Assembly (NCBI GenBank): GCA_905233295.1
Contig: CAJODX010000069.1
Location: 1 to 5,802, forward strand
Source of the DNA: an uncultured Synergistales bacterium
GTDB lineage: Bacteria; Synergistota; Synergistia; Synergistales; Aminobacteriaceae
Direction of reading: 5' to 3'
Length of the DNA stretch: 5,802 nucleotides
In this document: positions 1 to 5,784 of the stretch, one piece after another
Numbering within the stretch: position 1 is the stretch's first letter
Layout: each line of letters opens with the position of its first letter
Notes under the pieces: model-generated
What the model was told of the DNA's origin: nothing
Database searches by the model: none
Seen by the model: the letters and a program-made list of their open reading frames with translations, nothing else
Program-made: the position numbers and the translations under genes

Positions 1-19
1 GCCGCCGTGTGTGAATATG

Positions 20-1708
20 TTAATTTAAAATTTTATTTTTTAATTCAAAAAATTTTAATAAATCCGCCGGAGACGCGTTGTTTTGAGCCATCTTCATTTG
101 AATTTTACTGAGAAGATTTTTCATTCGTCTTGTGTTGAGCATTCCGTAAAGATTTTTCCACTTTTCCGCAACATTTTTGCCCTCAAGACTTCTGCAAAAT
201 TCTTCACCGCGTTTTATGAGCGCGTTTCTCTCCGTATCTCCCGTTGAAAGCCATAACGAAACGAGAGTGTCCGGATTTTCTGTCAAAATTGACAATGCCG
301 TATCGCGTGCGAGTTCACCTTCAAGGATTTCACAGGCTTCTGAAATTTCTATGCTGAGACGGCATTCCGGATAATTGAAAAGCATTGCGCAGAAAGCCGC
401 TTCGAGAATTTCATAAGAACGCGTGAAAATTTCGTCATTGTTCACAAAATTTATTTTCAGATTTTGCGCATCGCCTAGCAGAATTTTTTCAATTTCAGTC
501 GGCGGTATCATCGTGAGTTCACTGAGTTTTGAACGGTACGGCGAAATTTCATTTATGTTCAGCCGCGACAGATTTTCAAATAATTCTTTCGTTGCTGCCT
601 TTCGTGTTTCAGATTTCCCCAGAGCAGGCGCGAGAGTGTTGATCTGCTGCAAGACGAGAGGCACTGACTGGAAAATAACCTTTTCAAAATCTTTCGGAGA
701 ATTTGCGCTTAAAAATTCGTCAGGGTCTTTGCCCTCAGGTATGTTCATAACATGAACGTCAAGTCCGTGTTCTGACAAAATATACATTCCGCGCAGAGCA
801 GCATTCTGTCCTGCTGAGTCGCTGTCATAGCAAATGTAGCAGCGTGACGAAAATCTGGCGAGAAGATCAGCCTGTTCAGCTGTCAGAGATGTTCCCAAAG
901 ATGCCGCTGCCTCGCCGAATCCGTTTTTATGAAGCCTTAGAGCGTCCATATAGCCTTCGACTAAAATCGAACGGTTTTTCTCTTTTATAAATCTTTTCGC
1001 TTCGTTCAGCAAATATAAATTTTTTCTTTTGCTGTAAATTTCACCTTCCGGACTGTTGATATATTTTGCCCCTTCGCCGTCAATGAGTCTTCCGCCGAAC
1101 GCAATGACACGCCCGGCAATGTCTTTGACGGGGAACATTAATCTTCCTCTGAACCTGTCGTAAAGTCCGCGATTTCCCGGAAGACTTAAGCCAGAATCTA
1201 AAAGCTGTCTGTCTTTTACGCCGAGTTTGCGAAGATAGTTTGTAAGGCTGTCCCACGAGTTTATGCTGTAGCCGAGCGAAAATTTCGCAATGTCGTTTTC
1301 ATCAAGATTTCTTCGCCGCATATAGGCACGTGCCGCACCGCCTTGAACGCCCGTTAAATTTCCAGTGAAAAATTTCGCCGCAATATCAAGAATTTCGTAT
1401 AAAGATTTTTCTCTGTTGCTTCGTTCATTCTGAGAAAGCTTTATTCCCGCACGCGCTGCAAGAAGAGAAAGAGCTTCAGAAAAACTCAAGCCTTCCGTTT
1501 TCATTACGAAAGTGAAAATATCTCCGGCAGCCTGACAGCCGAAACAGTAATATGTCTGTGTATCAGTGAAAACATGAAACGATGGAGTTTTCTCATCGTG
1601 AAAAGGGCACAGCCCCATAAAGCCGCGCCCAGAACGTTTTAATTTAACTCGCTCGCCGATAATATCTGAAATATCAAGAGCGTTTTTAATTTCTTCGTAA
1701 ATTTTCAC
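20..1708 (-). CDS. dnaG: DNA primase DnaG
   Basis: DnaG is the replicative primase that makes the RNA primers for leading-strand start and Okazaki fragments, working with the DnaB helicase. The 562-residue product is close to the usual 580-600. Seen in order: an N-terminal CHC2 zinc-binding domain with Cys34, His37, Cys55 and Cys58 (CPFHDEKTPSF and YYCFGC); the RNA-polymerase-like core motifs RFRGRLMFPV at 185-194, VIAFGGR at 201-207 and YINSPE at 216-221; then the Toprim domain with the catalytic glutamate Glu251 (VEGYMD), Asp295/Asp297 (YDSDSAG) and the GKDPDEF acidic motif at 326-332. Residues from about 430 to 562 are divergent and helical in character, as expected for the helicase-binding domain. 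The start is GTG; the upstream in-frame stop is TAA at 1741-1739, and the next Met is residue 31, inside the zinc domain. No key residue is missing. It is transcribed away from the plus-strand genes. Only 19 bases remain downstream, so whether rpoD follows, as in many dnaG loci, cannot be seen. Confidence 0.98.
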   Translation of the reverse strand: MKIYEEIKNALDISDIIGERVKLKRSGRGFMGLCPFHDEKTPSFHVFTDTQTYYCFGCQAAGDIFTFVMKTEGLSFSEALSLLAARAGIKLSQNERSNREKSLYEILDIAAKFFTGNLTGVQGGAARAYMRRRNLDENDIAKFSLGYSINSWDSLTNYLRKLGVKDRQLLDSGLSLPGNRGLYDRFRGRLMFPVKDIAGRVIAFGGRLIDGEGAKYINSPEGEIYSKRKNLYLLNEAKRFIKEKNRSILVEGYMDALRLHKNGFGEAAASLGTSLTAEQADLLARFSSRCYICYDSDSAGQNAALRGMYILSEHGLDVHVMNIPEGKDPDEFLSANSPKDFEKVIFQSVPLVLQQINTLAPALGKSETRKAATKELFENLSRLNINEISPYRSKLSELTMIPPTEIEKILLGDAQNLKINFVNNDEIFTRSYEILEAAFCAMLFNYPECRLSIEISEACEILEGELARDTALSILTENPDTLVSLWLSTGDTERNALIKRGEEFCRSLEGKNVAEKWKNLYGMLNTRRMKNLLSKIQMKMAQNNASPADLLKFFELKNKILN

Positions 1709-1718
1709 TTTGATTTTG

Positions 1719-1745
1719 ATATTAACTCCTGCTCGAAGTTAATAT
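1719..1745. repeat. Perfect 9-bp inverted repeat between the divergent genes (possible operator)
   Basis: ATATTAACT at 1719-1727 and AGTTAATAT at 1737-1745 are exact reverse complements separated by a 9-nt spacer (CCTGCTCGA). The dyad abuts the overlapping -10 elements at 1746-1753. It covers the region expected for the -35 of the plus-strand promoter and for the transcription start of dnaG, so a protein bound here could affect both directions. A related half-site, ATATTAAT, recurs at 1781-1788. As RNA on the dnaG side it could form a hairpin that partly hides the AGGAG, but only if transcription starts upstream of about 1745. The function is inference. Confidence 0.5.
1726..1730 (-). promoter_or_regulatory. 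Candidate dnaG ribosome binding site (AGGAG), unusually distant
   Basis: Read on the minus strand, AGGAG is the only Shine-Dalgarno-like sequence before dnaG. It lies 17 nt before the GTG start, longer than the usual 5-10 nt. No ATG, GTG or TTG lies in frame in between, only two AUC codons (1720-1718 and 1714-1712), which would be 5 and 11 nt from AGGAG. GTG is kept as the start because AUC initiation is very rare and the N-terminus from GTG already aligns with the family. The site also overlaps the inner edge of the inverted repeat at 1719-1745. Confidence 0.5.
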
Positions 1746-1751
1746 ATTATA
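1746..1751 (-). promoter_or_regulatory. Candidate -10 element of the dnaG promoter
   Basis: On the minus strand, 1751 to 1746 reads TATAAT, an exact housekeeping-sigma -10 hexamer. Transcription would begin near 1739-1740 and leave a leader of about 31 nt before GTG. No good TTGACA-like -35 is visible 16-18 bp upstream; that position falls in the GAAAAATATTTTTC palindrome, where the minus strand reads GAAAAA. The region is very AT-rich, so a chance match is possible. Confidence 0.45.
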
Positions 1752-1753
1752 AT
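1748..1753 (+). promoter_or_regulatory. Candidate -10 element of the DUF2993-DUF4153 operon promoter
   Basis: An exact TATAAT on the plus strand overlaps the opposite-strand -10 by four bases, because 1746-1753 is the palindrome ATTATAAT. The expected start is near 1760, giving a leader of about 34 nt. The -35 position (about 1725-1730, ACTCCT) is poor, and the closest alternative, TTAACT at 1722-1727, is spaced 20 bp. A weak -35 inside a dyad suggests either regulation or simply a weak promoter. Confidence 0.45.
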
Positions 1754-1760
1754 AATCTTT

Positions 1761-1774
1761 GAAAAATATTTTTC
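1761..1774. repeat. 14-bp perfect palindrome GAAAAATATTTTTC
   Basis: The sequence equals its own reverse complement and has no spacer. It begins next to the expected plus-strand transcription start and lies in the -35 zone of the dnaG promoter candidate. It could be a second operator, or an accident of AT-rich composition. As RNA it would make at best a 5-bp stem, so a role as a DNA site is more likely than as a hairpin. Confidence 0.3.
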
Positions 1775-1775
1775 C

Positions 1776-1780
1776 GGGAG
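1776..1780 (+). promoter_or_regulatory. Candidate ribosome binding site (GGGAG) of the DUF2993-like gene
   Basis: GGGAG is the only purine-rich candidate upstream of the ATG at 1794, with a spacer of 13 nt. An in-frame TAA at 1785-1787 rules out an earlier in-frame start, so the ATG is well supported despite the long spacer. Confidence 0.5.
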
Positions 1781-1793
1781 ATATTAATTTAAA

Positions 1794-2525
1794 ATGAAAA
1801 GAAAAATTTTAATTGCGCTCACAGTAATAATTTTGCTTCTGCCCTGCGTCTCGTATGCTGACGAAGTGAATGATCTTCTGAATTTTTACGTGAAAAAATT
1901 TACGCCCGAAAAAGCCACGCTGATAATTTCGGACAAACCTGATGCAACAGGTCTTTTCAGTGAAGTTTATATGAATCTCAAAGGGGTTGTCATTGATAAA
2001 CTCCGCATGGATTCTCTGGTCGTAAACATGCGCGGCGTTCAGTTCAACGAGCCTTCCGAATGGGCAAAAGGAAACGTTGAATGCAAAGACGCTATTTCCG
2101 TTCTTGCTTCGGCAACTCTTTACGAAAGCGACATCAACAGGTCAATCGAAAATAAAAATTTCGGCAAAAAAGACGAACACTGGCACGACATGTCAATGAA
2201 AATCACTCCGGATGGACTTGGCGGCAAAGGATATTACAAATATTCTTTCCTTGATATTTTAATCGAGATTGAAAGCAAATTGAAAATCGTCAAAGGCAAA
2301 GAGTTATGGCTCGATAATCCTCAGGTAAAAGTCAACAAACTCGATCTTCCAGATTACGTTACTAAAAAGGCTCTCGGAAAAATTCAGCCGCTCGTAAACC
2401 TCAAAAAATTTCCGCTGCCTCTGACGCTTCACAAAGTCGAACTGAAAAACGGCAGTGCAACTCTTTCATCAAAGAAACTTCCGCAGCCTTTGAAAAACGG
2501 ACTTACATACACCTACACGCGCTAA
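1794..2525 (+). CDS. Exported DUF2993 (LmeA-like) family protein
   Basis: A 243-residue protein with a clear Sec signal peptide: MKRK, a hydrophobic stretch at about 5-17, and a probable signal peptidase I cleavage after Ala22 (SYA|DEV). The mature part alternates short amphipathic beta strands and has the layout of DUF2993. This includes a strand pair around 61-85 (NLKGVVIDKLRMDSLVVNMRGV), the ATLYESDINRSI motif at 107-118 that resembles the family's E-x-D-L-N segment, a strand/Gly-rich turn at 133-150, and a C-terminal segment with LDLPDYV (183-189) and LPLTLHKVELKNGSATL (208-224). LmeA in mycobacteria is a periplasmic phospholipid-binding protein, so lipid binding in the periplasm is the best guess. 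The substrate is unknown. It is first in a probable two-gene operon with the DUF4153-like gene 12 bp downstream. Cys18 is preceded by Leu-Pro, which is not a usable lipobox, so a soluble rather than lipid-anchored product is preferred. The family call rests on pattern recognition and not on a search. Confidence 0.72.
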   Translation: MKRKILIALTVIILLLPCVSYADEVNDLLNFYVKKFTPEKATLIISDKPDATGLFSEVYMNLKGVVIDKLRMDSLVVNMRGVQFNEPSEWAKGNVECKDAISVLASATLYESDINRSIENKNFGKKDEHWHDMSMKITPDGLGGKGYYKYSFLDILIEIESKLKIVKGKELWLDNPQVKVNKLDLPDYVTKKALGKIQPLVNLKKFPLPLTLHKVELKNGSATLSSKKLPQPLKNGLTYTYTR

Positions 2526-2537
2526 AAATTTTTCATT

Positions 2538-4241
2538 ATGAACAGCATTGATAAAAAACGTTATTTCTGGGTGATAATTTCGGCGATAATTCAGGGGCTT
2601 CTGCTCGGCGTGTATGCTATTGCGCAGTCGGGACCTCTGAAATGCATGCCGCTTACGGTAATTTTTTTAGTGCCTTTTGTATTTTGGCTTTCTCAGGAAC
2701 ATTGGGGGCGAAGACTTTTTAATTTTCTTTTCTGGCTGGGTATTGTCCTTTTAATATTCTGGATTTACAGACTTTGGTCATGGTATTCGCCGGTCGGAGG
2801 AAATTTTGACGTTGTGCCTTCACAGAAATCCGATTTGATCCGCGTCAGTATGACAGTGTTTCTGTTAATCCCGTTTTTTCAGTGTCGAATGGCGGCATGG
2901 AGCTGGAAATTTCCGTACAGCGAAATATTTTTTCAGTTCTGCAGAAATTTATTTTTGCTCTTTCAGGCTTCAATAGTCATCGCGGTGTTTTGGGGTCTGC
3001 TTGTAACGGCTGGGCTTTTATTTGACATTGTTGGGCTTGAATATATTCCGTTTATGATTTTCAATCCTTTAATAGCCGTGCCGCTGTCAAGTCTTGCAAT
3101 AGCGATTTCGATTTCAGTCGCAATAAAACACCCCGGCATAGATTCTCTGGGGCGGTGGATTTTGTCAGTTCTTGCGTGGTTGCTGCCGTTTTTTTCCGTT
3201 TTGTCGGTGATGTTCCTTCTGTGCCTTCCGTATTCGGGATTAAAAACTTTATGGAGCACTGGTCAGGCGAGTACATTAATGCTTTTATTGCAGTTTGGAA
3301 CGATAATTTTAGCCAACGCTGCGTGGCTTGACGGGAGCAAACCTGCTTTCAAAAGTCCAGCTGTGAATTTTCTCGCAAAAATTTCGCTTCTCTGTCTTCC
3401 TCTTTACACAGGTCTCTGTTTTTATTCAGTCGGACTCAGAATAGAACAGTACGGACTTTCAACGGACAGAATACAGGCGATGTTCCTTGTAGTCGTAACG
3501 GGAATATGGGGCTTGGGCTATGCCGGTGCGGTTTTGCTGAACAAATGGTCTGCTGCGATAGGAAAGGTCAATATGGCTTCGGTTTTGTTTATGGCTGTTA
3601 TCGTAACAGCAATGAACTCGCCTCTGCTTGACCCTTACAGACTTTCGGCTTTCAATCAGGCTGAAAGGCTTCAGTCAGGACAGACTGCGCCGGATGAATT
3701 TGATTATATTTACACGCGTTTCAATCTTGGACGTTACGGCAATAAAGTTTTGGAAGAACTCAGCAAAAACGGTTCAGACGCAGTAAAAAAAGGCATCGAA
3801 GCGGCGATGTCCGTAAACGCTTCAGAATATGCGATGTATCTTATTAACAGCGTTCCGCCGGAGACTGTACGGCGTTCAATCGTTTCGCAGGCAAAAGTCT
3901 TTCCGAAAAACTCAAGACTTCCTGACGAATATATAGAATATTTCGTTGATGAATGGGGCGGAAACTCCGGAACGTTTCAGAACGTTACGAAATCCAGTGA
4001 GCTTTATTTCGTTTTCATTGATGTTGAGCGCGAAGGCACGGGAAATTTGATTTTGTTCACAGCTAATACCGGGACTGTATATAAAATAGATTCTGAAAAT
4101 TTTTCAATCGAGCCGGAATTTTTGGGAACGCTTCACGGAATGTTTGACACCGAAGAAATTTTTTCTCATGGAATCGAAACTGTTGAACCTGAATTTTGGG
4201 ATATAAAAATCGGCGGAGAGGTTTTTCAGATTGTGAATTGA
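2538..4241 (+). CDS. DUF4153-like polytopic inner-membrane protein
   Basis: A 567-residue protein with about ten or eleven hydrophobic membrane segments between residues 11 and 360 (roughly 11-29, 37-52, 60-79, 102-118, 136-163, 170-195, 206-231, 246-262, 280-298, 311-334, 346-360). A hydrophilic C-terminal domain of about 200 residues follows. Family-type motifs seen are an EHWGRR turn at 54-59, LRIEQYGLSTDRI at 300-312 followed by GIWGLGYA at 322-329, SPLLDPYRLSAFNQAERL at 361-378, and FDYIYTRFNLGRYG at 388-401. Together these match my memory of DUF4153, an uncharacterised membrane family; no biochemical role can be given. The start ATG follows the upstream stop by 12 bp and has no visible Shine-Dalgarno sequence. 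Translation by reinitiation after the DUF2993-like gene is therefore likely, and the two probably work together in the cell envelope. The next Met is residue 37, after the first membrane segment, so the chosen start is preferred. No frameshift or composition change is visible. Confidence 0.8.
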   Translation: MNSIDKKRYFWVIISAIIQGLLLGVYAIAQSGPLKCMPLTVIFLVPFVFWLSQEHWGRRLFNFLFWLGIVLLIFWIYRLWSWYSPVGGNFDVVPSQKSDLIRVSMTVFLLIPFFQCRMAAWSWKFPYSEIFFQFCRNLFLLFQASIVIAVFWGLLVTAGLLFDIVGLEYIPFMIFNPLIAVPLSSLAIAISISVAIKHPGIDSLGRWILSVLAWLLPFFSVLSVMFLLCLPYSGLKTLWSTGQASTLMLLLQFGTIILANAAWLDGSKPAFKSPAVNFLAKISLLCLPLYTGLCFYSVGLRIEQYGLSTDRIQAMFLVVVTGIWGLGYAGAVLLNKWSAAIGKVNMASVLFMAVIVTAMNSPLLDPYRLSAFNQAERLQSGQTAPDEFDYIYTRFNLGRYGNKVLEELSKNGSDAVKKGIEAAMSVNASEYAMYLINSVPPETVRRSIVSQAKVFPKNSRLPDEYIEYFVDEWGGNSGTFQNVTKSSELYFVFIDVEREGTGNLILFTANTGTVYKIDSENFSIEPEFLGTLHGMFDTEEIFSHGIETVEPEFWDIKIGGEVFQIVN

Positions 4242-4264
4242 AGTTTTTTGCCTCGTGCAAAGAT

Positions 4265-4290
4265 TAATTAAAATTAAAAACGTCCGATAA
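4265..4290 (+). promoter_or_regulatory. Candidate sigma-28 (FliA) promoter of fliD
   Basis: TCCGATAA at 4283-4290 matches the sigma-28 -10 consensus GCCGATAA at seven of eight positions. The -35 is weaker: TAAT at 4265-4268, 14 nt upstream, against TAAA with a 15-nt spacer in the consensus. The predicted start near 4297 would give a leader of about 35 nt with the AGGAGG inside it. fliD is a late, FliA-dependent gene in many bacteria, which supports the call. The rest of the 4242-4332 gap shows no gene and no convincing terminator. Confidence 0.5.
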
Positions 4291-4316
4291 AATATCTAGG
4301 ATTATACATAAAGAAC

Positions 4317-4322
4317 AGGAGG
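4317..4322 (+). promoter_or_regulatory. Strong ribosome binding site AGGAGG of fliD
   Basis: A full AGGAGG (followed by T) lies 10 nt before the ATG at 4333, and 19 nt before the second in-frame ATG (Met4). This favours the first ATG. It is the best Shine-Dalgarno in the window and suggests high translation of fliD compared with the genes upstream. Confidence 0.85.
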
Positions 4323-4332
4323 TTGAATTTTT

Positions 4333-5784
4333 ATGGCATCTATGAGTGTATCGGGCGTTGTTTCCGGCATGGACTGGGAAGGTATGATCGACAGCGTTAT
4401 CGAATCTGCACAGAAACCAGCACTGGTTCAGGTCAATAAACGCACGAACCTTGTAAATAAAAAAAGTCTGTTCGAGGAAATGAAAATTACCATGAACAGT
4501 ATTCAGACTTCTTTATCGCCTTTGAAACTTCCTTCGACTTACAAAGCAAAGGAAATCGAAATTGAACGCGTAGATACAACAGGCTCATATAAAGGAGTTC
4601 TGACAGCAACAGTAAACGCTGATGCCGAAGTCAACGTGTATGATCTTGAGGTCAAACAGCTTGCACGGGCTCAGACAAACAGGTCAAAGCAAATCAATTC
4701 ATCAACTCTTAAAAACACCCTCGGAGGAATCGAAAGTTCAAAACTTTATATCAATGCTGGCGGTCAGAAAATCGGAATCGACGTTTATGATTCAGACTCG
4801 CTCGACTCTTTAAAATCCAGAATTAACACAACTCTCAAAACTTTAAGCGTTCCTGTCGGCGTTACGGCTTCTGTTGTTGACAATAAACTGATCCTCAAGA
4901 GCGACTACACAGGTCTTGGAACAACAAGCGTTACAGGCACGGCAAGCCAGAGATATAACTCAAGCGGCTACACAGACCTTAGCACGATTATAACGGACGC
5001 AGACTCAGGCTCAAGCGTCAATATTGTTGTCGATGAAACGAACCTTGACAGCCTCAAAGTTACAAGCGGCTCGACAAGCTATTCGATTCACAAAGATTAC
5101 GAAGTCGTAAACAATCAAATCCGCTGGAAACAATACGAAGACACCGACAACGTTAAACTCGGCGAGTCTGTTTCAGTGTCCTACACCATGGGCGCGGGCG
5201 ATGTCTATACAAAGACAGTAACACGCGGCTCTGATGATTCTGATACGGTAGATTTCGGTTTCGATCTCATTGACAAGGGAACTTTGTCGCAGCGAATGAA
5301 AATCACCGGCAACAAAACGACTTCAACGACAACGACTGAAGAAAGAGCTTCCCTTGATGAAGATGAATCAGTCGGCACAACGACCAGCACCGAAACAACT
5401 CAGGATGAAGACGGCAACGATATTACTACAACGACAACGGTGAAAATAACTGAAGTCAATGATGATACGGGAAATTATTACAGCATTGCAACAACGGTAT
5501 CTGTAACTAAAACGACGAATTTTGTTTACGGAAAAGATTTCACGTATTCAGACGGCAAGATAACGTGGCTTGAACCTGAGGAAGATACAACAACGACAAA
5601 CGAGCCTGCGTCCTACACAATCAGCTACGATAAAACGACTTCGACAAATTATTCGGTTACGGGCAACAAAGCCGAAGAAGAAACCACTACGGCTTCAACA
5701 AAAGAGCCTGATACGTACAGCGTAAAAATAATCAACACAAATTCATGGAATTATTCAGCGTCAACAACCGGCTGCTGCGCCTGA
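4333..5784 (+). CDS. fliD: Flagellar hook-associated protein 2 / filament cap FliD, N-terminal part
   Basis: FliD forms the cap at the tip of the growing flagellum and guides flagellin folding. The N-terminus is typical: VSGVVSGMDWEGMIDSVIES at 6-25, a polar helix to about 62 (expected coiled coil), then YDLEVKQLARAQTNRS at 103-118, a DSLDSLKSRIN segment at 154-164, and VTASVVDNKLILKSDYTG at 177-194. From about 195 the sequence leaves the common core. It holds two copies of a beta-type module (254-286 and 401-433) separated by a Thr/Asp/Glu-rich stretch (329-370), probably in the variable surface-exposed part. The frame ends at residue 483 with ...STTGCCA in a suddenly GC-rich stretch. No C-terminal FliD domain or C-terminal coiled coil is present, so the gene is cut short. 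The causes to weigh are a sequencing or assembly frameshift, a chimeric contig end, or a real truncation. The first cannot be told from the second here. It is probably driven by its own sigma-28-like promoter. Confidence 0.88.
   Translation: MASMSVSGVVSGMDWEGMIDSVIESAQKPALVQVNKRTNLVNKKSLFEEMKITMNSIQTSLSPLKLPSTYKAKEIEIERVDTTGSYKGVLTATVNADAEVNVYDLEVKQLARAQTNRSKQINSSTLKNTLGGIESSKLYINAGGQKIGIDVYDSDSLDSLKSRINTTLKTLSVPVGVTASVVDNKLILKSDYTGLGTTSVTGTASQRYNSSGYTDLSTIITDADSGSSVNIVVDETNLDSLKVTSGSTSYSIHKDYEVVNNQIRWKQYEDTDNVKLGESVSVSYTMGAGDVYTKTVTRGSDDSDTVDFGFDLIDKGTLSQRMKITGNKTTSTTTTEERASLDEDESVGTTTSTETTQDEDGNDITTTTTVKITEVNDDTGNYYSIATTVSVTKTTNFVYGKDFTYSDGKITWLEPEEDTTTTNEPASYTISYDKTTSTNYSVTGNKAEEETTTASTKEPDTYSVKIINTNSWNYSASTTGCCA
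5092..5190 (+). repeat. FliD insert, beta-module copy A (residues 254-286)
   Basis: This protein-level repeat starts KDYEV and carries Ile263, Trp265 and a closing VSVSY at 280-284. It aligns with copy B with the same K-to-I (9) and K-to-W (11) distances. The pattern, aromatic-Asp start, I-x-W in the middle and a V-x-Y-T end, is typical of small beta-sandwich repeats in surface and phage tail proteins. The DNA copies have diverged, so this is an old duplication. Confidence 0.6.
5317..5442 (+). other. Thr/Asp/Glu-rich low-complexity segment of FliD (residues 329-370)
   Basis: Within 42 residues there are 17 Thr and 11 Asp/Glu, in runs such as TTTT, DEDE and TTTTT. The DNA shows recurring ACA/ACG threonine codons with short CAACGACAACG-type repeats. 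Shorter Thr runs return at 419-422 and 451-453. It is probably a disordered or extended, surface-exposed linker. Thr-linked glycosylation is possible but not shown. Confidence 0.65.
5533..5631 (+). repeat. FliD insert, beta-module copy B (residues 401-433)
   Basis: The second copy of the module seen at 5092-5190 reads KDFTY...KITW...YTISY, with Ile410, Trp412 and Tyr432. The tail after copy B (TNYSVTGNKAEE, 438-449) also echoes the KITGNKTTST segment at 323-332 that follows copy A. The duplicated unit may therefore be larger than the 33 residues that align clearly. Confidence 0.6.

Noticed and set aside
1..19. Start of a gene downstream of dnaG (for example rpoD)
   Set aside because: The 19 bases left on the minus strand show no start codon or ribosome binding site, so no call is possible.
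177..755. Open frames on the plus strand inside dnaG (177-374 and 423-755)
   Set aside because: They lie opposite a well-supported primase, have no ribosome binding site, and their translations are low-complexity and unlike any domain.
1845..1847. Lipoprotein signal at Cys18 of the DUF2993-like protein
   Set aside because: The residues before Cys are Leu-Leu-Pro; a lipobox needs Gly, Ala or Ser at -1. The SYA|D site fits signal peptidase I better.
2963..3276. Minus-strand open frames inside the DUF4153-like gene
   Set aside because: They mirror a strong membrane-protein coding frame and overlap each other in two frames; no start signals or domain features are seen.
4245..4263. Possible terminator hairpin TTTTTGC-CTCGT-GCAAAGA after the DUF4153-like gene
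   Set aside because: The stem is only seven pairs with one G-U, has few G-C pairs, and no T-tract follows on the plus strand. It could be a weak hairpin but does not meet the usual intrinsic terminator pattern.
4622..4813. Plus-strand 63-residue frame inside fliD
   Set aside because: It overlaps the conserved FliD N-terminal core in another frame and lacks a ribosome binding site.
5205..5390. Minus-strand frame rich in Val and Ser opposite the Thr-rich part of fliD
   Set aside because: Its composition is just the complement of threonine codons; there is no independent coding evidence.
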